The position numbers and the translations under genes were made by a program. Source: Woeseia oceani (lineage in GTDB: Bacteria > Pseudomonadota > Gammaproteobacteria > Steroidobacterales > Woeseiaceae). Taken from it: a DNA stretch of 64,000 bases. Shown here one piece after another: positions 55,615-63,277 of this stretch. How positions within the stretch are numbered: the first letter of the stretch is position 1; each line of letters begins with the position of its first letter. A model generated the notes under the pieces. It did not search any database, had not been told where the DNA came from, and saw nothing but the letters and a program-made list of their open reading frames with translations. Location of the stretch: contig NZ_CP016268.1 in the NCBI RefSeq assembly GCF_001677435.1, positions 434,001 to 498,000 of the forward strand, written 5' to 3'.

Positions 55615-56466
55615 TTAGCGTATGGATTCCCGCTCGACGAGTTCGTCGATGACTTTGATCAGGTTCGGGTAGCCACCGGCTTCCCCGGCACCCGTGCGGT
55701 ACTTGCCATTGACGACGACTGCCGGCACACCGGTGATGCCGTAACGTCGGCCGAGATCCTCGGCGACGCGCATTTTTTGCGCGACTTCAAATGACTTCCA
55801 TGTGTTGCTGAAGTCTTCCGCACTGACGCCGAAACGTTCAAACAAGGCCTGAATCGCGCCTTCGGAAGTCATGCGGTTGCCACGCTGGTGATACTCGCGA
55901 AAGACGGTGGCGCGGAATTCCTCGGGATCGGCGAGCTTGCCGTTCTTGGTCAGTACTTCTTCCGTGTAGTAGAGCTGCCCGTGCAGTTTGACCAGCGGGT
56001 TCCACATGGCGGGTATGCGTACAAAGCGGGCATTTGCCGGCTTGCTTTGTGCCCAGCGATTGATGATCGGTTCGAAGTCGTAGCAGTGATTGCAGCCGTA
56101 CCAAAAGATTTCGGCCACTTCGACCTTGTCAGCGCCGCCAACCGTCGGTTGCGTTGGCACCAGGCGGAAATACTGCTTGCCTTCCTCGAACTGCCAGTCA
56201 CGGGCGGCCGATGTATCGGCCTGGGCCAACAGCAGCGGCACGTCATCCGTATTCTGGTCCTCAACTTCTTCTGCTGAGGACTCCTCAACGAGGGTCGGGG
56301 TCTGCTTTTCGTCAGTCACAGGTGGCGTGACCGCGGCGGGTGCTTCCTGCGCAACTTCGTCCCGCGGCGTGTCTGCCGCCGTGTTACTGGCCGGGCCCGA
56401 TTGTTCGGAACTGCAACCACTCAGTATGAGGGCCAACAAAAACGCGTGGACATGCAAATACTTCAT
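55615..56466 (-). CDS. DsbA-family thiol:disulfide interchange lipoprotein
   Basis: A 283-residue periplasmic oxidase. The leader has a lipobox (LSGC) and is followed by an acidic, Ala/Pro/Thr-rich linker of about 70 residues. The thioredoxin fold has the active-site CNHC in FWYGCNHCYDFEP and the cis-Pro loop ITGVPAVVV. It forms disulfides in exported proteins. The usual DsbA CPHC has Asn in place of Pro, which would shift the redox potential. The long linker and lipid anchor are unlike E. coli DsbA. Position next to cytochrome c4 and engB agrees with the pseudomonad arrangement. Confidence 0.9.
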   Translation of the reverse strand: MKYLHVHAFLLALILSGCSSEQSGPASNTAADTPRDEVAQEAPAAVTPPVTDEKQTPTLVEESSAEEVEDQNTDDVPLLLAQADTSAARDWQFEEGKQYFRLVPTQPTVGGADKVEVAEIFWYGCNHCYDFEPIINRWAQSKPANARFVRIPAMWNPLVKLHGQLYYTEEVLTKNGKLADPEEFRATVFREYHQRGNRMTSEGAIQALFERFGVSAEDFSNTWKSFEVAQKMRVAEDLGRRYGITGVPAVVVNGKYRTGAGEAGGYPNLIKVIDELVERESIR

Positions 56467-56526
56467 TGGGTAACTCCGACGATAATGCTCGTTCTGACCG
56501 GGCAGAACGGTAAAAGGTTCACGGCC

Positions 56527-57171
56527 TTACTCGCCCGCTGTAACGCCACCACGCAAGCCTTGAACATAAGCAGAGACGGCCTTGATGTCGTCGTCGCTCA
56601 GTCGCGCAGCCACATCGCGCATAACACGGGTCACGCCGTCTGATTTTCGTGTACCACTGGCGTAGTCGTGGAGTTGTTTGGCGGTATACACCGCGTACTG
56701 CCCACGAATCGACGGGTACGCCGCGGCCGGATTGCCTTTGCCGGTCGGACCGTGACAGGCGATGCAGGCCGACGCTGAAGATTCCCGATCTCCGCCGCGG
56801 TACAGTGCTTCACCCTTGGCGACAAGGCTGGCATCCGCTACGGCGCGACTGGCCGGGCGTTGTTCAGAGTAATACACCGCGAGATTGTTCATGTCTTCGT
56901 CGGTCAGCATCATCGCCTGTCCGCTCATCAGCGTATCAACCCGATCGCCGCGCTTGAAAGCCTGCAACTGCTTGACGATGTAACTGGCATGTTGCCCGGC
57001 GATGCTGGGCCACGCCGGATTGACACTGTTGCCATCCGCACCGTGGCAGGCGGCGCAGGTTATTGACTTGGCCTTGCCGGCCTCAGCCGAGCCCTCAACG
57101 ATGCCGTCGGCGCTGGCCGTAGAGGACAGCAAGGTAGCGACGAGCGCAAAAGCAGCAAACTTCAGATTCAT
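56527..57171 (-). CDS. Diheme cytochrome c4
   Basis: A 214-residue periplasmic electron carrier. A signal peptide (cleavage near ASA) is followed by two homologous c-type domains, each with one heme motif: CAACH and CIACH. Met axial-ligand regions are seen in SGQAMMLTDEDM and TRVMRDVA. It delivers electrons to cytochrome cbb3 or similar oxidases. It lies 60 bases upstream of the dsbA-like gene on the same strand. Confidence 0.94.
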   Translation of the reverse strand: MNLKFAAFALVATLLSSTASADGIVEGSAEAGKAKSITCAACHGADGNSVNPAWPSIAGQHASYIVKQLQAFKRGDRVDTLMSGQAMMLTDEDMNNLAVYYSEQRPASRAVADASLVAKGEALYRGGDRESSASACIACHGPTGKGNPAAAYPSIRGQYAVYTAKQLHDYASGTRKSDGVTRVMRDVAARLSDDDIKAVSAYVQGLRGGVTAGE

Positions 57172-57364
57172 ATCGTGATCCGTACTCTGCGGCCGACAGT
57201 CATTATTTGCTGCCGAACGCGGTTTTTTGAAGAAAATCTTCCGATGGTGTCAGTGCCGGAGAGCCGTGGGTTGTTGCCGCCCCGCCTAATAGTCGTCAGA
57301 CTAGGCACGCCGAATCACTGATCTCAGAAGGCCCCAAATTATACACACATCGGGGCGGTATCCC

Positions 57365-57964
57365 ATGTCGCAATACCCCGATGCACATTTCCTGACGAGC
57401 GCAAATGCTCCCTCCCAGTTCGTGGCCGATACGGGCTCTGAAGTCGCGGTTGCGGGCCGCTCGAATGCCGGAAAATCCAGCGCGATCAATGTGATCGTCA
57501 ACCGCCGCCAGTTCGCCCGGACCAGCAAGACCCCCGGTCGCACCCAGCTGATCAACTTCTTTGCGCTGCGTGACGAGGCACGGCTGGTGGACCTGCCCGG
57601 CTACGGCTTTGCCAAGGTGACCGCGAGCACCCGGGCGCATTGGGGGCAATTGATCCAGCAATACTTCGAGCAGCGGCAAAGCCTGCAAGGGCTGCTGCTG
57701 GTCGTCGATATCCGCCGCGGCTTGACCGATTTCGACCAGCAGCTACTTGCCCTGTGTCATTCGGTCGACGTTCCGGTGCACGTCCTGCTGACCAAATGCG
57801 ACAAACTGAAGCGCGGCCAGGCCGCCAGTGCTCTGCTGGCGGTTCGTCGCGAGCTGGCCGACACGGCCACGGTGCAACTGTTCTCTGCCCTCAAACGGAC
57901 CGGGCTGGATGACGCTCGCGTGCAACTCGATGCCTTCCTGCAGCAACCGCTCGACCGCGACTGA
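57365..57964 (+). CDS. engB: Ribosome biogenesis GTP-binding protein EngB/YsxC
   Basis: A 199-residue essential GTPase for 50S ribosome assembly. All G motifs are visible: G1 GRSNAGKSS, G2 in KTPGRTQ, G3 DLPGYGFAKV, G4 TKCDK, G5 SALKRTG. Divergent from cytochrome c4 and convergent with polA; this polA-engB-cytochrome c4 order is common in gammaproteobacteria. Confidence 0.96.
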   Translation: MSQYPDAHFLTSANAPSQFVADTGSEVAVAGRSNAGKSSAINVIVNRRQFARTSKTPGRTQLINFFALRDEARLVDLPGYGFAKVTASTRAHWGQLIQQYFEQRQSLQGLLLVVDIRRGLTDFDQQLLALCHSVDVPVHVLLTKCDKLKRGQAASALLAVRRELADTATVQLFSALKRTGLDDARVQLDAFLQQPLDRD

Positions 57965-57981
57965 GCGCGGTCAACGCCAAT

Positions 57982-58019
57982 AAAAAAACCCCGGAATGTC
58001 GTTGCTACGCATCCGGGGT
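57982..58019 (-). terminator. Intrinsic terminator of the sRNA candidate / polA transcript
   Basis: ACCCCGGA (57988-57995) pairs with TCCGGGGT (58012-58019) and is followed on the minus strand by seven T (57988-57982). Orientation serves transcripts coming from polA or the sRNA; it lies just after the convergent engB stop. Confidence 0.88.
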
Positions 58020-58127
58020 CAAGTAGTGCAACTGGCTTGGGGCAGCCGAATTGCGTGCCTGAGTAGGGAGATAAACAGGCAAGTGAATCAACACTCAGGC
58101 ATTTTGAACAGCCCGCTGAAGGAGAGT
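57982..58127 (-). ncRNA. Candidate small regulatory RNA between polA and engB
   Basis: Reading the minus strand, a GATAAT -10-like hexamer (58136-58131) precedes an unoccupied stretch of about 146 bases. It starts with a pyrimidine-rich CTCTCCTT, contains a 9-bp stem (58093-58101 with 58056-58064), a weaker hairpin (about 58028-58054), and ends in the stem CCCCGGA/TCCGGGG plus seven T. A second CTCCC sits in the loop of the 9-bp stem. CTCTCCTT can pair with Shine-Dalgarno sequences. E. coli Spot 42 and Pseudomonas ErsA occupy this same neighbourhood, which supports an sRNA. The -35 is poor and the 5' end is a guess. It could instead be only the polA 3' region. Confidence 0.6.
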
Positions 58128-58167
58128 TCCATTATCTTGTAACAAATTGATATTTATAGATATCTTC

Positions 58168-60870
58168 TCAGTGAGCCTCGTCCCAGTTGAGTCCCTTGCC
58201 AACTTCGACCAGCAGCGGCACGGCCAGGCTTGCGGCGTTGCACATCAGGCGGGTGATAGTGTTGCTCAGCTCGTCCGCCGCGTCCGGATCGATCTCGAAC
58301 ACCAGTTCATCGTGAACCTGCATGATCAGGCGCGCGGGCGGCTTGTCGTTCTGCAGCCAGGCAAACATGTCAATCATGGCCTTTTTGATGATGTCGGCGG
58401 CCGTGCCCTGCATCGGCGCATTGATGGCGCTGCGCTCCGCGTACTGGCGACGTTGCGCATTGCGATCGTTGATCTGTGGCAGGTACAGCCGACGGCCAAA
58501 CAGCGTTTCGACGAAGCCGGCCTGGCGGGCCTGTTCACGGATATTGTCCATATAGGCTTTGACGCCGGGGTAGCGATCAAAATAGAGATCGACGTAATCC
58601 TGAGCCTCTCCGCGCGAGGTGCCCAGCTGCTTTGCAAGGCCAAAGGCGGACATGCCGTACATCAGGCCAAAATTAATGGCCTTCGCCGAGCGTCGTTGAT
58701 TGGCAGTGACCTCGCCAATTGGCACGCCGAAGACTTCCGCTGCTGTTGCCTGGTGCACGTCGCGCTCTTCATTAAAGGCTTCGAGCAGGCCAGCGTCGCC
58801 GGACAGGTGCGCCATGATCCGCAGTTCGATCTGGGAATAGTCGGCGGCCAGCAGGATCTTGCCCTCCGGTGCAACAAAGGCCTTGCGTATGCGGCGGCCT
58901 TCTTCGCTGCGAATCGGGATGTTCTGCAAATTCGGATCGGTCGATGACAGGCGGCCGGTTGCGGCGACCGCCTGGTGATAGGAGGTGTGTATCCGTCCCG
59001 AGGTTTCGTTGATTTGCAGCGGCAGCTTGTCGGTATACGTGCTCTTCAGTTTGCTGACACTGCGATACTCCAGAATGATCCGCGGCAAGTCATAGTCGTC
59101 GGCCAGTTCCGCGAGCACGTCCTCGGCGGTGGAGGGCTGTCCCTTCGGCGTTTTGCGTACCACCGGCAGCGCCAGTTTCTCGAACAGAATTTCCTGCAGT
59201 TGTTTCGGCGAACCCAGGTTGAACGGGCCGCCGGCCGCTTCGTGGGCTTCTTCTTCCAGCCTGGCCATCGTTTTGGCCAGCTCCCCGCTTTGCTTTTTGA
59301 GCATGCCGCGATCAACCAGGACGCCGGTTTCTTCCATCGCGATCAACACGGGCACGAGCGGTTGTTCAATGGTTTCGTAAAGTGTGGCCAACGACGGGAT
59401 CTTGTCGAGTTCACTCTTGAGCTTTTTGTGCAGTCGCAGGGTGATGTCGGCATCTTCGGCGGCATACGGTGCGGCTTGCGGAAGGGCAACCTGATTAAAA
59501 GTGATCTGTTTCGCGCCCTTGCCCGCGACATCTTCGTAATGAATGGTATCGATGCCGAGGTAGTGGCGGCAGGTTGAATCCATGTCGTGCCGGGTTGCGA
59601 CACTGTTCAGTACGTAGGACTCGAGCATGGAGTCGAACTGAATGCCGGCCAGTTGTATGCCGTAGCGGGCGAAAATGTGCGCGTCGTATTTCAGGTGATG
59701 ACCCACTTTATGTTGTGACGGGTCTTCCAGCCAGGGCTGCATGGCCTTCAGCACCGCATCGCGGGACAGCTGATCCGGTGCACCGGGGTAATCGTGGGCA
59801 ACCGGGATGTAGGCGGCTTCACCTTCCTTAACCGCCAGCGAAATGCCGACGAGTTCGGCATTCATGTAGTTGAGACTGTTGGTCTCGGTGTCGAGCGCGA
59901 CCAGCTCCGCCGAATTGATTTTTTTCAGCCACTGATCGAACGCCGCCTGGGTGAGCACGGTTTCGTACTGTCCTTTAACGGCAACCGGTTCGGCAGCCGG
60001 GCTTTCCTCAGCGTCACCGGCTTCGAGGAGTTGCCGCAACAAGGTACGCAATTCGTAGTGTTCGTAGAACGACCGTAGAAAATCATTGTCTGGCTCGGCA
60101 ACACGCAGCTGATCCGGCGCTTCAGCCAGTTCGACGGTTTGCCGGATTGTCGCGAGCTGGCGTGACAACTCCAGTTGGTCAAGGTTGTCGCGCAGGCTTT
60201 CGCCAACTTTGCCGCCGATCTCGTCGGCCCGGGCGATCAGCGTGTCGATATCGTTGTATTCGTTCAGCCACTTGGCGGCGGTTTTCGGGCCGACTTTCGG
60301 AACACCCGGAATATTGTCGGACTTGTCACCGACCAGTGCGAGGTAGTCAATAATCTGTTCCGGCCAGACGTCGAATTTCTTCTTTACGCCGTCGCGATCC
60401 AGGTGGGTGTCAGTCATGGTGTTGACCAGCGTCACCTGTTCATTGACGAGCTGCGCCATGTCCTTGTCGCCGGTCGATACCAGGACCTGCATGCCGGCTG
60501 CGCTGGCTGTGCGACACAAGGTACCAATCACGTCGTCCGCTTCCACGCCTTCGATGCGCAGCATCGGTAACCCAAGTGCTGGCACGACCTCCAGCAATGG
60601 CCCGATCTGCGCCCGCAGTTCATCCGGCATCGGTGGCCGGTTGGATTTGTACTCTTCGAATAACTCGTCGCGAAAGGTTTTGCCCGGCGCGTCAAACACG
60701 ACCGCGAAACAGTCGCTCTGGTGTTCGCGTAGCAGCTTGATCAGCATGTTCAGTACGCCGTGCAATGCGCCGGTCGGTTCGCCCTTCGCTGTTGATAACG
60801 GCGGCAAAGCATGAAAAGCGCGGTACAGGTACGAAGACCCGTCTACGAGTACGAGTTTTTTCTGGCTCAT
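58168..60870 (-). CDS. polA: DNA polymerase I
   Basis: A 900-residue repair and Okazaki-processing polymerase. The N-terminal 5'-3' exonuclease begins LVLVDGSSYLYRAFHALPPL. The 3'-5' proofreading domain keeps its acidic residues (ALDTETNSL, KYDAHIF, AAEDADITLR). Polymerase motif A is ADYSQIELRIMAHLSGD, motif B RRSAKAINFGLMYG and motif C MQVHDELVFE. All three activities look intact. It begins 13 bases after lptM. Confidence 0.98.
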   Translation of the reverse strand: MSQKKLVLVDGSSYLYRAFHALPPLSTAKGEPTGALHGVLNMLIKLLREHQSDCFAVVFDAPGKTFRDELFEEYKSNRPPMPDELRAQIGPLLEVVPALGLPMLRIEGVEADDVIGTLCRTASAAGMQVLVSTGDKDMAQLVNEQVTLVNTMTDTHLDRDGVKKKFDVWPEQIIDYLALVGDKSDNIPGVPKVGPKTAAKWLNEYNDIDTLIARADEIGGKVGESLRDNLDQLELSRQLATIRQTVELAEAPDQLRVAEPDNDFLRSFYEHYELRTLLRQLLEAGDAEESPAAEPVAVKGQYETVLTQAAFDQWLKKINSAELVALDTETNSLNYMNAELVGISLAVKEGEAAYIPVAHDYPGAPDQLSRDAVLKAMQPWLEDPSQHKVGHHLKYDAHIFARYGIQLAGIQFDSMLESYVLNSVATRHDMDSTCRHYLGIDTIHYEDVAGKGAKQITFNQVALPQAAPYAAEDADITLRLHKKLKSELDKIPSLATLYETIEQPLVPVLIAMEETGVLVDRGMLKKQSGELAKTMARLEEEAHEAAGGPFNLGSPKQLQEILFEKLALPVVRKTPKGQPSTAEDVLAELADDYDLPRIILEYRSVSKLKSTYTDKLPLQINETSGRIHTSYHQAVAATGRLSSTDPNLQNIPIRSEEGRRIRKAFVAPEGKILLAADYSQIELRIMAHLSGDAGLLEAFNEERDVHQATAAEVFGVPIGEVTANQRRSAKAINFGLMYGMSAFGLAKQLGTSRGEAQDYVDLYFDRYPGVKAYMDNIREQARQAGFVETLFGRRLYLPQINDRNAQRRQYAERSAINAPMQGTAADIIKKAMIDMFAWLQNDKPPARLIMQVHDELVFEIDPDAADELSNTITRLMCNAASLAVPLLVEVGKGLNWDEAH

Positions 60871-60883
60871 GGCTGGCCTGTGT

Positions 60884-61069
60884 TCAGGGTTGTTGTTCGT
60901 CTTGTTCTTCCTGATCGTCTTCGTCAGGAGCGGTGCTGCTGTTGGTCGTCGGCACTTCCGAGCGGACCTGGTTCGGGTCGCCGGGCAAGTACAGCGGCCC
61001 TTTCTGGCCGCAGGCCGACAGGGCGAGTGTGGCCAGCAGAATGCTGGCCAAAGTGCGAGTGAGTTTCAT
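60884..61069 (-). CDS. lptM: LPS-assembly lipoprotein LptM (YifL-like)
   Basis: A 61-residue lipoprotein: lipobox LSAC with Cys20, then the diagnostic GQKGPLYLP, then a short acidic tail. LptM binds the LptD/LptE translocon and helps LptD fold. In E. coli it lies beside dapF-lysA; here it lies between argH and polA, an arrangement I do not recognise as standard. Confidence 0.92.
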   Translation of the reverse strand: MKLTRTLASILLATLALSACGQKGPLYLPGDPNQVRSEVPTTNSSTAPDEDDQEEQDEQQP

Positions 61070-61142
61070 GCGCGTCTACCGGGTTTCGAGTAGTCGCATG
61101 GTATACCAGATCGAAATGCGGGTTGCCGCTTGTGGCGGGATT

Positions 61143-62342
61143 TCAGTCCGGCTGTTGTTTCCCGCCGTACTGTGCGGCCACGCGTCGGTAGGCGTCACGG
61201 AACGGTATGCCTTCGCTGGCGACCAGTGCGTAGGCGCGCTCGGCGGCGTAAAGCCCGTCGTCCAGGCGGATGTTCTCGGGCTGGAATTCCATGCGGGAAA
61301 TCAGATAAGCCATGATGTCGACACTTTCGATAGTGAGGTCAATGCCGCGGAACAGAGGCGCCTTGATGCGCTGCGCATCGCGCTGAAAACCAGACGGCAA
61401 TTTGGCCACAATCAAGAGGCATTCCTGCAGGCTGGCCTGCACGGTTGCCGTTGCGCCACGCACCAGTTCCAGTACGTCCGGGTTGCGCTTCTGCGGCATG
61501 ATCGACGAGCCGGTGGTAACGTCGTCGGCCAAAGCGATATAGCCGAATTCCTGGGTGTAGAACAGCAACAGATCGCTGGCGAGTCGTCCCAGGTCCTGCA
61601 TCAGCAGAGTCAGTTCGAACAACAGGCCGGCTTCCGCCTTTCCGCGCGATAGCTGCACCGCGGTTACGGGGGTTTGTGTGACCTCGAAACCCAGTTTTCG
61701 GGTGGTCGCGTCGCGATCGAGATTGAGACCGGGCGTGCCGTAACCGGCCGCACTGCCCAGCGGGTTCTTCGCCATCCGCCGGCAGCTGCTGTCGAGGCCG
61801 TCCAGCGCATCCGCGAAGCCTTCTGCAAACCCGCCTGCCCACCAGGCGACCGTGGAGGGCATGGCCTGTTGCATGTGCGTGTAGCCGGGCAAGGTGAGCT
61901 CACCCTGGCGCTGTTCAAGTTCCGCCAGTGATTCGTGCAGGCCGTGCACGCTGTTCTTCACGGCTTTGACTGCATCGAGCAAGTAGAGCCGCAATGCCGT
62001 CAACACCTGGTCGTTGCGTGAGCGACCGAGGTGCAGGCGGCCACCGGCATCACCTATGTTTTTAGTGAGGCGGGTTTCCAGTGCTGTGTGCACGTCCTCG
62101 TCGGCCAGCTCGATTTGCCAATCGCCGGCTGCATGTTGCTGGCCAAGTTCAACAAGGCCCGTACAGATCGCCTTGCAATCGTCATCGCTCAACAGGCCTT
62201 GCTGATTAAGCATCTCTGCATGCGCAATCGACCCTTGTACGTCGTAGTCGACCAGCCTGGCGTCGAGTACGTGATCCTCACCGGCCGTGTAGCGCAGCAC
62301 CCGCTCATCAAGCGGCAGGCCTTTTTCCCACAGCCGGCTCAT
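61143..62342 (-). CDS. argH: Argininosuccinate lyase (short form)
   Basis: Cleaves argininosuccinate to arginine and fumarate. The 399-residue protein has the superfamily signature GSSIMPQKRNPD, the HLGRSRNDQV and PGYTHMQQAMP motifs, and a DEDVHTALE region with the catalytic His set. It ends about 60 residues earlier than E. coli ArgH, just after GIPFRDAYR, so the small C-terminal helical domain is reduced. The ATG overlaps the argB stop by four bases. Third gene of the argF'-argB-argH operon. Confidence 0.94.
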   Translation of the reverse strand: MSRLWEKGLPLDERVLRYTAGEDHVLDARLVDYDVQGSIAHAEMLNQQGLLSDDDCKAICTGLVELGQQHAAGDWQIELADEDVHTALETRLTKNIGDAGGRLHLGRSRNDQVLTALRLYLLDAVKAVKNSVHGLHESLAELEQRQGELTLPGYTHMQQAMPSTVAWWAGGFAEGFADALDGLDSSCRRMAKNPLGSAAGYGTPGLNLDRDATTRKLGFEVTQTPVTAVQLSRGKAEAGLLFELTLLMQDLGRLASDLLLFYTQEFGYIALADDVTTGSSIMPQKRNPDVLELVRGATATVQASLQECLLIVAKLPSGFQRDAQRIKAPLFRGIDLTIESVDIMAYLISRMEFQPENIRLDDGLYAAERAYALVASEGIPFRDAYRRVAAQYGGKQQPD

Positions 62343-63277
62343 GACTGTTCCTCGGCCGCGCTTTGTTCTGCCGGCGTCAATGCACCTATGTCATCGACGA
62401 CCAGCGTGCCGGTGCCTTCGTTGGTGAACACTTCCAGCAACAAGCTGTCCGGCATCTTGTAGGAAATGATGTGCACGCGGCTGACGCCATTCGCTATCGC
62501 TGCATCGATGGCGGCCGCTTTCGGCAACATGCCGTCTGCAAGGTGGCCGTCATCGCCAAGCTTGCGCAAACCCGCGCGGTCTATATAAGAGATGAGGGAT
62601 TGCGGGTCGTTGCGGTCCTTGAGGATGCCTGGCGCGCCGGTGGCGAGTATCAGCTTCTCGGCTTTGAGCTCGGCTGCAATGGCGGCGGCGACCGTGTCCG
62701 CATTGATGTTCAGAACGGTGCCGGCGGAATCGCAGGACAGCGGGCTGACCACCGGCATCAGGCCGTTGTCCAGTTGCTTGCGCAACACGTCCGCATCGAC
62801 AGTGTCGATGTCACCGACGAATCCGTAATCAACGTCAGCCTGACCGGCTTTCTGCACGGGCGGCCTGCGATGAGCGCGGATCAGGCCGGCATCCACGCCG
62901 CTGATGCCGACGGCAGGAATTTCGAGATCGCGACACACAGCCAGTACGCGGGTGTTGATCTGGCCGTTCAAAACCATGGTGGCGACATCGAGTGACGGAC
63001 CGTCGGTTACCCGTCGCCCATCAATAAACTTGGTGTCCAGACCCAGCGCTTTCGCAAGCTCGGTGGATTGCGGGCCGCCACCGTGCACCAGGACGACCTT
63101 GATGCCTACCTGGTAGAGGATGCCGACCTGTTCCATGATCGTACGCGTCGTCGCCGCATCCGCGAAAATTTCCCCGCCGACTTTCAGGACAAACACCTTG
63201 CCCTTGAACAAACGGATATACGGTGCGGCGTGTTTCAGTGCCGAGACGACGACGGCGCGGTCGCGATTCAGGGTCAT
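62339..63277 (-). CDS. argB: Acetylglutamate kinase
   Basis: A 312-residue amino-acid kinase that phosphorylates N-acetylglutamate. It has FVLKVGGEIF, VLVHGGGPQ, ADTVAAAIA and the NADTVA/ATGAPGIL nucleotide site. The N-terminal extension AAPYIRLFKGKVF is like that of the Xanthomonas-type kinase. Unlike the Xanthomonas NAGS-kinase fusion, no acetyltransferase domain follows. Overlaps both neighbours by four bases, so all three genes are translationally coupled. Confidence 0.94.
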   Translation of the reverse strand: MTLNRDRAVVVSALKHAAPYIRLFKGKVFVLKVGGEIFADAATTRTIMEQVGILYQVGIKVVLVHGGGPQSTELAKALGLDTKFIDGRRVTDGPSLDVATMVLNGQINTRVLAVCRDLEIPAVGISGVDAGLIRAHRRPPVQKAGQADVDYGFVGDIDTVDADVLRKQLDNGLMPVVSPLSCDSAGTVLNINADTVAAAIAAELKAEKLILATGAPGILKDRNDPQSLISYIDRAGLRKLGDDGHLADGMLPKAAAIDAAIANGVSRVHIISYKMPDSLLLEVFTNEGTGTLVVDDIGALTPAEQSAAEEQS

